In this document: positions 12,994 through 23,341 of the stretch, piece after piece | How the letters are laid out: each line of letters starts with the position of its first letter | Position numbering within the stretch: the first letter of the stretch is position 1 | Assembly: GCF_009765865.1 (NCBI RefSeq) | Contig: NZ_LMUQ01000012.1 | Location: forward strand, 64,141-128,140 | Direction: 5' to 3' | DNA: 64,000 nucleotides | Origin: Acidisoma sp. L85 | GTDB taxonomy: Bacteria > Pseudomonadota > Alphaproteobacteria > Acetobacterales > Acetobacteraceae | Made by a program: the position numbers and the translations under genes | The notes under the pieces: model-generated | Database searches by the model: none | The model's input: the letters and a program-made list of their open reading frames with translations, nothing else | What the model was told of the DNA's origin: nothing

Positions 12994-15441
12994 ATGACCC
13001 TTACATCTCTCCCGCTCGCGGCGCGCGACCTGCCGGTCGTCGAAGCCCTGCCGCGCCTGCTCGCCTTGCTGGAGGGGACACCCAATGCCGTGCTGGTCGC
13101 GCCACCCGGCGCCGGCAAGACCACGACCGTGCCGCTCGCCCTTCTCGGCAGCCCGATCGGCGCCGCGGGCCGCGTCGTCATGCTGGAACCGCGCCGCCTC
13201 GCCGCCCGGGCCGCGGCCACGCGAATGGCGAGCCTCACCGGCGAGCCAGTCGGCCAGACCGTCGGCTTCCGCACCCGGATCGACAGCGCGGTCTCGGCCG
13301 CCACCCGGGTCGAAGTCGTGACCACCGGCCTCCTCGTCCGCCGCCTGCTCGCCGATCCGGGGCTCGATGGCGTCGCGGTCGTCATCCTCGACGAGATCCA
13401 CGAACGCTCGCTTGAAGCCGATCTCGCCCTGGCTTTTTGCCTGGATGCCCAGCGCCTGCTCAGGCCCGACCTCCATCTCATCGCGATGTCGGCAACCCTG
13501 GACGGCGCCCGTCTCGCCAGCCTCATGAGCGCCGAAGTCATCGAAAGCGCCGGGCAGGCTCATCCGGTCGAAATCCGCCACCAGCCACGCGACCTGCCGC
13601 ATCTCCGGGACCTGCCCGAGGCCATGGCGCGAGCGATCCGCGCGGCCCTGGCCGAGGCACCCGGCGACCTGCTCGCCTTCCTCCCCGGCATGGGCGAGAT
13701 CCGCCGCACAGAGGCAGCCCTCACTGGCATCGACGCGGCGGTGCTGCCACTTCACGGCGACCTGCCGCCCGCGACGCAGGATCTCGCCCTCCGCCCCGGT
13801 GAGCGCCGCCGCGTAGTGCTCGCCACCTCCATCGCCGAGACCTCGCTAACCGTGCCGGGTGTGCGCATCGTCATTGACGGCGGCTATCGTCGCTCGCCGC
13901 GTCTCGATGCCGGAACCGGACTCACCCGGCTGGAGACGCTGCGCGTCAGCCGTGCCGCCGCCGATCAGCGGGCCGGCCGCGCCGGGCGGCAAGCACCGGG
14001 TCTCGCGATCCGCCTCTGGACCACCGCGACCCAGCGCGGCCTGCGCCCCTATGACAAGCCGGAGATCCTCGAAGCGGAACTCTCCGGCCTCACCCTGAAC
14101 TGCGCCGCCTGGGGCACGCCGCCCGAGGCCCTGCCCTTGCCGGACCCGGCGCCAGCGGGCGCGCTCGCCGCCGCCCGCGTTCTTCTCACGGAACTCGATG
14201 CGCTGGACGACACCGGTGCCATAACCGCGAGCGGTCGGCGGATGAGCGCTCTCGGTGCCCACCCCCGCCTCGCCGCGATGATGCTGGCGGCCGAAACGCC
14301 TCAGGCCCGCGCCCTCGCCGCCGATCTCGCGGCGCTGCTGGAGGAGCGCGACCCGATCCGCGGCATCGAGGCCCCGGCCGATGTCACTTTGCGGCTGGAG
14401 GCTTTGGCCGGCGCCGGTGGCGCGGAGGCCGATCGCGGCACGCTCCACCGCATTCGCCAGGCCGCGCGACAATACCGCGGGCGTCTCGGCCTCCGCGCGG
14501 ACGCCGTCGCCGCCGGGGATCCGGCGCCGCTGCTCGCCGCCGCCTTTCCGGATCGCCTGGCGCAGCGGCGCGGCGAACCCGGTTCCTTCCGGCTGTCAGG
14601 CGGCGGAGGCGCCCGGCTACCGGTGAATGACCCGCTGTCGCGCGCCTCTCTGCTTGCCGTGGCGAGCCTGGAGATGAAGGCTTCCGCACGCATCCGGATG
14701 GCCGCGCCGCTCGATCCTTCTGCCCTGCCGCCAGCGCTCGCGCGGCGGGTGACGGAAACCGTCGAGACAACACTTGATCCCGTAACCGGCAGCATCCTTG
14801 CCCGACGCCGGCGGCGTCTCGGGGCCCTGGTGCTGGAGGATCGCAGCGGTCCGCCCGACGCGGCCGAGGCTGCCGCTGCTCTGCTGGAAGCCGTGCGCCG
14901 CGATCCCGCGCGGCTGCCCTGGACCGATGCGGCCCGGCAAATTCAGGCGAGGCTTGGGCTGATGCACGGCCTGGAACCCGAGTTGTGGCCCGCAAGCGAC
15001 GACACGGCGCTGGCGGCGACGCTGGCGGATTGGCTGGGTCCTCATCTGCATGGGCTGACGCGGCTCGGTGACCTCGCCTCGCTCGACTTCGCCGCCTTGC
15101 TGCTCGGCCGCCTCGATTGGAGCCTGCGCGCGCGGCTCGACCGCGAATTGCCGTCGCATCTGGCGCTCGGCCCTGGCCGCGCGGCAATTGACTATGCCGA
15201 GCCTGTGCCCCTCGCCTCGGCGCGGGCTCAGCATTTCTACGGTTTGGCGGAGACGCCGTTGCTCGCGCAGGGCCGGATACCGCTTCGCCTCGCACTGCTC
15301 TCCCCGGCGGGCCGGCCGATTGCCATCACCGCCGACATCGCCGGCTTCTGGCGTGGCGCCTGGGCCGACGCCCGCCGCGACATGCGCGGCCGCTACCCCC
15401 GGCACAACTGGCCGGAGAATCCATTGGACCCCGAGCCATGA
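12994..15441 (+). CDS. hrpB: ATP-dependent helicase HrpB
   Basis: An 815-residue DExH-box helicase. Walker A APPGAGKTT lies near residues 36-44, motif II LDEIHERS near residue 130, motif III MSATLDG near residue 167, and motif VI QRAGRAGRQ near residue 330. The helicase core is followed by the HA2-like region and the HrpB-specific C-terminal domain, which ends RYPRHNWPENPLDPEP, a typical HrpB tail. Length matches the family. The cellular role of HrpB is poorly defined, with RNA or nucleic-acid remodelling assumed. It is a single-gene unit with no obvious Shine-Dalgarno. Confidence 0.95.
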   Translation: MTLTSLPLAARDLPVVEALPRLLALLEGTPNAVLVAPPGAGKTTTVPLALLGSPIGAAGRVVMLEPRRLAARAAATRMASLTGEPVGQTVGFRTRIDSAVSAATRVEVVTTGLLVRRLLADPGLDGVAVVILDEIHERSLEADLALAFCLDAQRLLRPDLHLIAMSATLDGARLASLMSAEVIESAGQAHPVEIRHQPRDLPHLRDLPEAMARAIRAALAEAPGDLLAFLPGMGEIRRTEAALTGIDAAVLPLHGDLPPATQDLALRPGERRRVVLATSIAETSLTVPGVRIVIDGGYRRSPRLDAGTGLTRLETLRVSRAAADQRAGRAGRQAPGLAIRLWTTATQRGLRPYDKPEILEAELSGLTLNCAAWGTPPEALPLPDPAPAGALAAARVLLTELDALDDTGAITASGRRMSALGAHPRLAAMMLAAETPQARALAADLAALLEERDPIRGIEAPADVTLRLEALAGAGGAEADRGTLHRIRQAARQYRGRLGLRADAVAAGDPAPLLAAAFPDRLAQRRGEPGSFRLSGGGGARLPVNDPLSRASLLAVASLEMKASARIRMAAPLDPSALPPALARRVTETVETTLDPVTGSILARRRRRLGALVLEDRSGPPDAAEAAAALLEAVRRDPARLPWTDAARQIQARLGLMHGLEPELWPASDDTALAATLADWLGPHLHGLTRLGDLASLDFAALLLGRLDWSLRARLDRELPSHLALGPGRAAIDYAEPVPLASARAQHFYGLAETPLLAQGRIPLRLALLSPAGRPIAITADIAGFWRGAWADARRDMRGRYPRHNWPENPLDPEP

Positions 15442-15566
15442 GGGCTGCTGTTAGCAGCACTACAGCCTCCGACATCACCACACGCCTTGAAATGCCTTGA
15501 GGATTTCGTTGGACCCGATCACGCGCTAACGCCACAGTCGCTGCGGTGCAGCAATTCGTGGGGCGC

Positions 15567-16673
15567 ATGGCCGGCAAGCAAGTCGAGACAAACCGGCGGT
15601 CGGCGCCTCTACGGTCGTGGACGAAGCGCCTCCTAAGCTCATCCGTGCGCAATCTGGTTCTGGGCGCGCTTTTCGTTCTAACGGTCAGCGGCATCGCCAT
15701 GGCTGGCTACATAGTGGCTGGATGGAGCGTGTGGGACGCCGTCTACATGGTGGTCATCACGGTCTTCACCGTGGGCTATGACGAGATCCGGCCGGTCAAC
15801 ACCCCGTTCCTCCGCGCCGATACGATCTTCCTCATCGTGCTCGGCTGTACCGGCATGATTTTCCAGACCGGCGCGCTGATCCAGTTCATCACGATTACCC
15901 AGTTCCAGCAGCTTTTCGGGACCCGCCGCATGAAGAACGACATCGACGCTCTGACCAACCACATTATCATCTGTGGTTATGGGCGGATCGGCCTGATGCT
16001 GGCGCAAGAACTCGCGACCAACGGCGCCCGCTTCGTGATCCTGGAACGCAGCGACCGGCGATTCGCGGAGGCGCGCGATGCCGGATTCCTCTGCATCCAG
16101 TCTGACGCCAGCGAGGAGACGGCTTTGTTGACGGCTGGGATCGACCGTGCCCGCTGCCTCGCCACCGTTCTGCCGGACGATGCGGTCAACGTCTTCATCG
16201 CGCTGACGGCCCGCAGCCTGAGCCCGACCATCGAGATCATCGCGCGGGGCGAGGCGGCAACCACTGAGAGCAAGCTGCGCCTGGCCGGCGCTACCCGGGT
16301 GGTCATGCCGACCCAGATTGGGGCCGAACGCATCGCCCAGATGATCCTGGCCGGCGAGCCCGGCGCGGTGCAGGCACCGATCCGCGGCATGGGCGCGCGG
16401 CGGGAGTCGGAGGAAGTGTTGGCCGATCTCGGCCTCAGCCTGCACCGGCTGGTCGTGGTGCCCGAGAGTCCTTATCGCGGCCTGACCTTGGCTGAGGCGG
16501 AGCAGCGCGCCGGGATCTCGATGATTGTGGTTGCCCTCAAATCGCAGGACGGCGACACGGTCGATCAACCTCCGCTCGACACCCGTCTACACGTTGGCGA
16601 CGTGGCCCTGTTCATCGGACGCGAGGGGCAGCGGCTCGCTCCGATACGCATGCGGACGAATGCGCGGGGTTAG
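15567..16673 (+). CDS. Two-TM potassium channel with RCK (TrkA-N) domain
   Basis: About 368 residues. Two transmembrane helices flank a pore loop with the K+ selectivity filter TVGYDE. A cytoplasmic RCK domain follows, with the nucleotide-binding motif GYGRIGLMLAQEL, and then a TrkA-C-like region at the C-terminus. It should conduct K+ under control of a ligand bound to the RCK ring. The aspartate after GY is common in bacterial channels of this type. An in-frame GTG at 15546 would add 7 residues. It stands alone and ends at a convergent hairpin. Confidence 0.88.
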   Translation: MAGKQVETNRRSAPLRSWTKRLLSSSVRNLVLGALFVLTVSGIAMAGYIVAGWSVWDAVYMVVITVFTVGYDEIRPVNTPFLRADTIFLIVLGCTGMIFQTGALIQFITITQFQQLFGTRRMKNDIDALTNHIIICGYGRIGLMLAQELATNGARFVILERSDRRFAEARDAGFLCIQSDASEETALLTAGIDRARCLATVLPDDAVNVFIALTARSLSPTIEIIARGEAATTESKLRLAGATRVVMPTQIGAERIAQMILAGEPGAVQAPIRGMGARRESEEVLADLGLSLHRLVVVPESPYRGLTLAEAEQRAGISMIVVALKSQDGDTVDQPPLDTRLHVGDVALFIGREGQRLAPIRMRTNARG

Positions 16674-16699
16674 CCGTATCTGCGTGGGCTGACGCGCTT

Positions 16700-16720
16700 C
16701 CCTCCCTCACTTCGGGAGGG
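16700..16720. terminator. Hairpin between convergent genes
   Basis: Arms CCCTCCC and GGGAGGG with a 7-base loop lie in the 56-base gap between the convergent K+ channel and amidotransferase genes. No T-run follows. Function as a terminator is inferred from position. Confidence 0.4.
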
Positions 16721-16729
16721 GGCAAACCG

Positions 16730-17506
16730 CTAATCCGCCGCCTGGGCGAAGGTTTGGTTGCCTGCCCGATAGGCTCGCACCGCTTCGCCGAATGATTCGA
16801 AGATGCGCCGAGAAACCGGATCCCGGTCGAAGTCGTATTCGGGATGCCATTGAATGCCGGTCGCGAAGCCTGGCGCATCGCGCAGCCGCACCGCTTCGAT
16901 CGTCCCGTCCGGCGCCTCGCCTTCAACCACGAGGCCGGGAGCGAGACGGTCGACCCCCTGGTTATGCAAGGAATTCACCGCGATTTCCGAGGCCTGCGCG
17001 ACCCGGTGCAGCCAGCTCCCCGGGACGACCTTGATCGGATGCGCCTTGCCGTGACGGATACGCGGTGATGCCTGCATCGGCGTCGAGTGATCGATACGGC
17101 CCGGCAGATCCTGCAAACGCTGATGGAGACTGCCGCCAAGCGCCACGTTCATTTCCTGAAAACCACGGCAAATCCCGAGCAGCGGCATGCCGCTTGCGAT
17201 CGCCTGCCGGATCAGCGGCATCGTCACGGCATCGCGGCGTCGATCCTCTGGCGTCTCGGGCGGATGCGGTTCGCCGCCATAGAGGCAAGGTGCGACGTTG
17301 GAGGGACTGCCGGTCAGGATGACACCATCCAGCCGCGCCAGCAGGCAGGCGATGTCGCACTCGGCACCATTCGCCGGGATCAGCACCGCCATGCCACCGA
17401 CGATCTCATCGACCGCGCGGACATAGGTGTCCGAAACCGCATGGTTGAGCATTTCGAACTTGCCGAAAGGTTTCTGGCAGCAGGAAATCCCGATAAGCGT
17501 CTTCAT
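16730..17506 (-). CDS. Class I glutamine amidotransferase-like hydrolase (PuuD/peptidase C26)
   Basis: A 258-residue cytoplasmic protein. The nucleophile cysteine sits in LLGICRGFQEMNVALGGSLHQ near residue 113, and the His/Glu partners in GIQWHPEYD near residue 225. This is the pattern of gamma-glutamyl-GABA hydrolase PuuD and related C26 peptidases, which cleave gamma-glutamyl amides. No putrescine-pathway genes adjoin, so the substrate is open. ATG at 17506 (MKTLIGISCC) is preferred over a GTG nine bases upstream. It is transcribed divergently from rfbB across a 180-base gap. Confidence 0.85.
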   Translation of the reverse strand: MKTLIGISCCQKPFGKFEMLNHAVSDTYVRAVDEIVGGMAVLIPANGAECDIACLLARLDGVILTGSPSNVAPCLYGGEPHPPETPEDRRRDAVTMPLIRQAIASGMPLLGICRGFQEMNVALGGSLHQRLQDLPGRIDHSTPMQASPRIRHGKAHPIKVVPGSWLHRVAQASEIAVNSLHNQGVDRLAPGLVVEGEAPDGTIEAVRLRDAPGFATGIQWHPEYDFDRDPVSRRIFESFGEAVRAYRAGNQTFAQAAD

Positions 17507-17685
17507 TCCCGTCACAATGATCTATTCCGCAGCGCAACAGAAGCGATTCCTACGTATGTGAGAGCCGCTGGCCGCACGGGATTGAGGCTTTTCGTCCTTG
17601 CTCTGCTGCCGCCCACCATTCGAGTTGATCAACCGGGCCCGGACTGGCAGTTTGCCGCCGCATTATCCGAATGGATTACGACACG

Positions 17686-18741
17686 ATGCGTCTCCTGATA
17701 ACGGGCGGCTGCGGCTTCATAGGCTCGGCGGTCATCCGCCACATCATCCGCCAGACCGACCACGCGGTCATCAATGTCGATGCCATGACCTATGCCGCCT
17801 CCGAGGATGCGCTGGAGGTGGCTCTCACCAGCAACCGCCATACGCTCGTCCGCGCCGATATCGCAGACGCCGCCGCGATGCGGGAAATCTTCGACACGCA
17901 TAAGCCCGACGCCGTGATGCATCTTGCGGCCGAGAGCCATGTCGATCGTTCGATCGATGGCCCGGCGGATTTCATGCGCACCAATATCATGGGCACCTTT
18001 ACGCTTCTGGAAGCTGCCCGCGCCTATTATGCCGGCCTCACGGGAGAGACCCGCGACCGCTTCCGCTTCCACCATGTCTCGACCGATGAGGTTTTCGGCG
18101 CGCTGGAGGAGAACGACCCGCCCTTTAGGGAAACCACGGCCTACGACCCCCGCAGCCCCTATTCCTCCTCCAAGGCCGCCTCCGACCATCTGGTGCGAGC
18201 GTGGTTCCACACCTATGGGCTGCCGGCTTTCGTCTCCAATACGACGAACAACTACGGCATCTGGCAGTTTCCGGAGAAGCTGATCCCGCTGGTTCTGCTC
18301 AATGCGCTGGAGGGGAAGGCGCTCCCCGTCTATGGCGATGGCTCGAACCAGCGCGACTGGCTCTTCGTCGAGGATCACGCCGTCGCCCTGGTCAAGGTGC
18401 TGGAGCAGGGCGTGCCGGGCGAGACGTACTGCATCGGCGCCCGCCAGCCGCGCAGCAACCTCGAGGTCGTGCATGCGATCTGCGCCGAACTCGACCGCCG
18501 GCTGCCCGATCCGGAAGGCCCCCGCTCGCGCCTCATCCGTTTCGTGACCGACCGGCCCGGCCATGATTTTCGCTACGAGATCGACCCCACGGTCACCGAG
18601 GCGGCGATCTCCTGGAAGGCCGAGCATGATTTCGAGCGCGGCCTTGCCCGCACGATCGATTGGTATCTCTCCCATCGCGACTGGTGGGAAGGCATTCGGG
18701 GCGGCCGCTACGGCGGCCAGCGTCTCGGCACCGCCGCCTAA
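17686..18741 (+). CDS. rfbB: dTDP-glucose 4,6-dehydratase
   Basis: A 351-residue short-chain dehydrogenase-type enzyme converting dTDP-glucose to dTDP-4-keto-6-deoxyglucose. The NAD motif is GGCGFIG at the N-terminus, STDEVFG carries catalytic Asp/Glu, and YSSSKAASD gives the Tyr-Lys pair. It opens the rfbB-A-C-D group for dTDP-L-rhamnose. An ATG 15 bases upstream (17671) is also possible, and neither has a clear Shine-Dalgarno. Confidence 0.95.
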   Translation: MRLLITGGCGFIGSAVIRHIIRQTDHAVINVDAMTYAASEDALEVALTSNRHTLVRADIADAAAMREIFDTHKPDAVMHLAAESHVDRSIDGPADFMRTNIMGTFTLLEAARAYYAGLTGETRDRFRFHHVSTDEVFGALEENDPPFRETTAYDPRSPYSSSKAASDHLVRAWFHTYGLPAFVSNTTNNYGIWQFPEKLIPLVLLNALEGKALPVYGDGSNQRDWLFVEDHAVALVKVLEQGVPGETYCIGARQPRSNLEVVHAICAELDRRLPDPEGPRSRLIRFVTDRPGHDFRYEIDPTVTEAAISWKAEHDFERGLARTIDWYLSHRDWWEGIRGGRYGGQRLGTAA

Positions 18742-18798
18742 CCTCGCCCGCTACGCCGGCGCCTGACCCCCCACTCGCATTTTGAAAGTACGAGATTC

Positions 18799-19671
18799 AT
18801 GAAAGGCATTCTGCTCGCGGGCGGCTCGGGGACGCGGCTGCATCCGATTACGCTCGCGGCATCGAAACAGCTCCTGCCGGTCTACGACAAGCCGATGGTC
18901 TATTATCCGCTGTCGAGTCTGCTGCTGGCCGGCATCCGAGACATTCTGATCATCTCTACCCCGGCCGATCTGCCGCAGTTCAAGCGCCTGCTGGGCGATG
19001 GTTCACGCCTCGGGGTGAAATTCACCTTCGCCGAACAGCCCTCGCCGGACGGCATCGCCCAGGCTTTCCTCATCGGCCGGGATTGGCTTGGCGGCGAGGC
19101 CTGCGCTCTGGCACTCGGCGACAACCTCATCCACGGCGAGCATCTCTCGGTCCTGCTCCGCGCCGCGGCCTCCCGGCCCGAGGGCGCCACGGTCTTCGCC
19201 TGCCAGGTGCGCGACCCCGAGCGCTACGGCGTGGTGAGCTTCGATGAAGACGGCCGCGCGGTGGAGATCGTCGAGAAGCCGGCGATGCCGCAATCCAACT
19301 GGGCGGTCACCGGGCTCTATTTCTACGACAAGCGGGTCACCGACATCGCCGCCTCGATCAAGCCTTCGCCGCGCGGCGAGCTCGAAATCACCGATCTCAA
19401 CCAGATCTACCTGCAGGAGGGCACGCTGCATGTCGAAAGGCTCGGCCGCGGCGCCGCCTGGCTCGATGCCGGCACGCCCGACAGCCTGATGCAGGCCGCG
19501 ACCTTCGTGCAGACCATCCAGTCCCGCCAGGGCATGCTGGTGGGTTCGCCCGAGGAGGTCGCCTTCCGCAAGGGCTTCATCGATGCCGACCAGCTGCGGG
19601 TCCATGCCAAGCAGCTCGGCAAAACGGAACTTGGCCGCCTGCTGGCCGAACTCGCCGACGGCCACGCCTGA
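18799..19671 (+). CDS. rfbA: Glucose-1-phosphate thymidylyltransferase
   Basis: A 290-residue nucleotidyltransferase making dTDP-glucose from dTTP and glucose-1-phosphate. The signature [12 protein letters not shown] lies at residues 5-16, followed by [18 protein letters not shown] and the metal-binding LGDNLIHG near residue 108. Length is standard. It supplies the substrate of the adjacent RfbB. An 11-base gap joins it to rfbC. Confidence 0.96.
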   Translation: MKGILLAGGSGTRLHPITLAASKQLLPVYDKPMVYYPLSSLLLAGIRDILIISTPADLPQFKRLLGDGSRLGVKFTFAEQPSPDGIAQAFLIGRDWLGGEACALALGDNLIHGEHLSVLLRAAASRPEGATVFACQVRDPERYGVVSFDEDGRAVEIVEKPAMPQSNWAVTGLYFYDKRVTDIAASIKPSPRGELEITDLNQIYLQEGTLHVERLGRGAAWLDAGTPDSLMQAATFVQTIQSRQGMLVGSPEEVAFRKGFIDADQLRVHAKQLGKTELGRLLAELADGHA

Positions 19672-19682
19672 GGAGCATGAGT

Positions 19683-20243
19683 ATGAAGGTCGAAGCCCTC
19701 GCCATCCCCGAGGTTTTGCTCATCACGCCGGACAAATTCGGCGATAGCCGCGGCTTCTTCTCGGAGACGTTCAACGCGAAGAAGCTCTCCGTCGAGGCCG
19801 ATATCGACGGGCCTTTCGTGCAGGACAATCACAGCCTGTCGCGGCAGAAGGGCGTCATCCGAGGCCTGCACTGCCAGATCGATCCGCATGTCCAGGGCAA
19901 GCTCGTCCGCGTGGTGCGCGGCGCCATCTGGGACGTCGCGGTCGATGCCCGGTTGGGTTCGCCGACCTTCGGCCAGTATGTCGCGGCGGAGCTATCGGCC
20001 GAAAATTGGCAGCAGCTCTGGATACCTGGCGGCTTCCTGCACGGCTTCTGCACACTCGTTCCGGATACCGAGGTCTTCTACAAAGTGACCGGCGACTACA
20101 GCAAAGTCTGCGAGGCAGGCGTAATCTGGGATGACCCGGACCTGGCCCTGCCCTGGCCTGTCGCGCCGGGCGAGGCGGTGCTGTCGGACAAGGACAAGGT
20201 GCTGCCGAAATTCCGGGACGTGGGTCAGCTGTTCACCTACTAG
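19683..20243 (+). CDS. rfbC: dTDP-4-dehydrorhamnose 3,5-epimerase
   Basis: A 186-residue cupin-type epimerase, third enzyme of dTDP-L-rhamnose synthesis. Family features are FGDSRGFFSETFN near residues 20-32, QDNHSLSRQKGVIRGLHCQ with the catalytic His, and IPGGFLHGFCTL. AGGAG sits 7 bases before the ATG at 19683. The earlier ATG at 19677 is only one base from it, so the second is chosen. Confidence 0.95.
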   Translation: MKVEALAIPEVLLITPDKFGDSRGFFSETFNAKKLSVEADIDGPFVQDNHSLSRQKGVIRGLHCQIDPHVQGKLVRVVRGAIWDVAVDARLGSPTFGQYVAAELSAENWQQLWIPGGFLHGFCTLVPDTEVFYKVTGDYSKVCEAGVIWDDPDLALPWPVAPGEAVLSDKDKVLPKFRDVGQLFTY

Positions 20244-20258
20244 GCGGCACTTTGTCGT

Positions 20259-20363
20259 CCCCTCCCTGCAAGGGAGGGGTTAGGGGTGGGTTCTGCTCGC
20301 CGCCGCACCCGCCGACGTCTCGGCTGCATGACCCACCCCCGGCCCCTCCCTTCCAGGGAGGGG
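20259..20363. repeat. Nested palindromic repeat, copy A (rfbC/rfbD gap)
   Basis: Two small hairpins (CCCCTCCCT-gca-AGGGAGGGG at 20259-20279 and a near-identical one at 20343-20363) flank a spacer. The inner flanks GGGGTGGGT and ACCCACCCC also pair, so the whole unit folds as a larger inverted repeat. Copies B and C share the arms. It fills most of the 146-base gap inside the rhamnose operon, where it could weaken or process the message. Confidence 0.85.
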
Positions 20364-20389
20364 AGATGAGAGACCAGGAGCCCTGACCC

Positions 20390-21298
20390 ATGACCTTCGG
20401 CCCCATCCTCGTCACCGGCACGGCCGGCCAACTCGCGCAAGCCCTCGCCCGCCTAGCCCCCGCCCGCGACATGGCCGTGATCTGCCTCGGCCGCCCCGAA
20501 CTCGACTTTGACCATCCCGAAAGCCTGGAAGCAGCATTCGCCAGCCGCCCCTGGGCCGCCATCGTCAACGCCGCCGCCTATACCGCGGTCGATGCCGCCG
20601 AACAGGACGAGGCGGCCGCACAACGGGCGAACCGGGACGGCCCGGCAACCCTCGCCCGCCTCGCCGCCGGAGCCGGCATTCCCTTCATCCATGTCTCGAC
20701 CGACTATGTCTTCGATGGCGACAAAGGCGCGTCTTATCTCGAAACCGATCCGACCAACCCGACCGGCGCCTACGGCCGCACCAAGCGCGATGGCGAGGAA
20801 GCGGTCCTTGCCGCTGGAGGCCGGTCGGTGATCCTGCGCACCGCCTGGGTCTATTCCGATACCGGCAAGAACTTCGTCCGCACCATGCTCGGCGCCGGCG
20901 CCAAGCTGCCAAAGCTGCGCGTGGTCGGTGACCAGAAGGGCAGCCCGACCGCCGCGGCCGATCTCGCCACCGCCATCCTCGACATCCTCGCCCTCATCGC
21001 GAAAACCGACTGGAAGCCCGAATACGGCGGCATCTTCCACGCCACCGGTTCGGGCGAGACCACCTGGCACGGCCTCGCCGTCGCGACGTTCGCGGCCGCC
21101 GGGCCGTTTGGCGGCCCATCCCCGGAAGTCGAGGCCATCCGCACCGCCGATTGGCCGACACCCGCGAGGCGCCCAGCCGATTCGCGGCTCGACAACACCA
21201 AGCTCGCCCGCACCTTCGGCGTCACCCTCCCGCCCTGGCGCGAAAGCCTTGAACGCACCGTCGCCAGCCTGCTGAAAGGCCCAGACGGCCGAAACTGA
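20390..21298 (+). CDS. rfbD: dTDP-4-dehydrorhamnose reductase
   Basis: A 302-residue NAD(P)H-dependent reductase completing dTDP-L-rhamnose. The nucleotide motif is GTAGQLAQALA near residue 8, HVSTDYVFDGDKGASYLE near residue 100 is the family block, and YGRTKRDGE is the Tyr-Lys motif. Its stop overlaps the start of the glycosyltransferase (ATG inside CTGATG), so the two are translationally coupled. Confidence 0.95.
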   Translation: MTFGPILVTGTAGQLAQALARLAPARDMAVICLGRPELDFDHPESLEAAFASRPWAAIVNAAAYTAVDAAEQDEAAAQRANRDGPATLARLAAGAGIPFIHVSTDYVFDGDKGASYLETDPTNPTGAYGRTKRDGEEAVLAAGGRSVILRTAWVYSDTGKNFVRTMLGAGAKLPKLRVVGDQKGSPTAAADLATAILDILALIAKTDWKPEYGGIFHATGSGETTWHGLAVATFAAAGPFGGPSPEVEAIRTADWPTPARRPADSRLDNTKLARTFGVTLPPWRESLERTVASLLKGPDGRN

Positions 21299-22209
21299 TG
21301 CCTGTCTGCGCGATTCTGCTCTCCACCTATAACGGCGCCCGCTTCCTCGACGCTCTCATCGCAAGCCTCGCCGCCCAAAGCGAAACCGATTGGCTGCTGC
21401 TATGGCGCGACGACGGCTCCACGGACGAGACAGTCGCCGTCTTGGAAGACTGGACCCAGCGGCTAGGTCCACGCTGCCGAAGACTGACGGAACCGGGCGG
21501 CAATCTCGGCGTCCTCCGCAGCTTCATGACGCTGCTGAAGGGCGCGCAGGACTTCCCTCACATCGCCTTTGCGGATCAGGACGACATCTGGCTGCCCGAC
21601 AAACTCGCCTGGGGCCTCGCCGCTCTCCGCGATGTGCCTGAGGCAGTCCCCGCGCTCTACTGCGCCCGGCAGGTGCTGGTCGACGAGACGCTTAACCGTC
21701 GCGGACTGTCGGCGCCGCTGCTCGGTCCGGCGGCCTTCCCGGCCAGCCTCACCCAGAACATCGCGACCGGCAACACGGTAATCCTGAACGCCGCGGCGAT
21801 CCGGCTGGTCGCCGCGACAACCGCGCCGCCCGAAACCTGGCACGACTGGTGGTGCTACCTGATGGTCACCGCCGCCGGTGGCCGCGTCCTGCTCGACGAT
21901 CGCGGCGTGATCCTCTACCGGCAACACGGCGGAAACGCGGTCGGTGCCGCCGGCCCGCCGCTACAGCGCGCCATCGCCGCCCTGCGCCGAGGCCCCGGGG
22001 CCTTCATGACCGTATTCCGCGCCAATATCCGCGCCCTCCAGCGGGATGACCGCCTGCTCTCCCCCGCTGCTCGCCGCGACCTCTCGGTCGTGACCAAAGC
22101 ACTTTCGGGCGGCGCCGCTGCACGCCTGCGTGCCCTAAGACTGCCTGGTTTGCGGCGAGAGACTTTGGCGCAGACAGCGCTGTTCCGTCTCTGGTTCCTA
22201 ATTGGGTAA
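21298..22209 (+). CDS. Family 2 glycosyltransferase, probably rhamnosyltransferase
   Basis: A 303-residue GT-A enzyme. LLSTYNGARFLDALIASL opens the fold, RDDGSTDETV is the first Asp motif and FADQDDIWLPDKL is the catalytic DQDD block typical of rhamnosyl- and galactofuranosyl-transferases. The C-terminal third resembles RfbF/WsaF-like proteins. Direct coupling to rfbD suggests it uses dTDP-L-rhamnose to build an O-antigen or exopolysaccharide linkage, which is inference from context. It is probably membrane-associated at the cytoplasmic face. Confidence 0.85.
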   Translation: MPVCAILLSTYNGARFLDALIASLAAQSETDWLLLWRDDGSTDETVAVLEDWTQRLGPRCRRLTEPGGNLGVLRSFMTLLKGAQDFPHIAFADQDDIWLPDKLAWGLAALRDVPEAVPALYCARQVLVDETLNRRGLSAPLLGPAAFPASLTQNIATGNTVILNAAAIRLVAATTAPPETWHDWWCYLMVTAAGGRVLLDDRGVILYRQHGGNAVGAAGPPLQRAIAALRRGPGAFMTVFRANIRALQRDDRLLSPAARRDLSVVTKALSGGAAARLRALRLPGLRRETLAQTALFRLWFLIG

Positions 22210-22224
22210 CGATAGCCCGCCCAT

Positions 22225-22252
22225 TTGACAGGCCAGACCTGCGCGTTAGAGG
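22225..22252 (+). promoter_or_regulatory. Putative promoter of the mdh-suc operon
   Basis: TTGACA (22225-22230) and TAGAGG (22247-22252) with a 16-base spacer lie 130 bases upstream of mdh and just after the glycosyltransferase stop. The -35 is perfect and the -10 weak. Confidence 0.4.
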
Positions 22253-22302
22253 GCGGTTCCTAAACATCCTGCTAGCTTGTGGCAGTGCAACATCTGCGTT
22301 AG

Positions 22303-23337
<1,035 letters not shown>

Positions 23338-23341
23338 ACTT

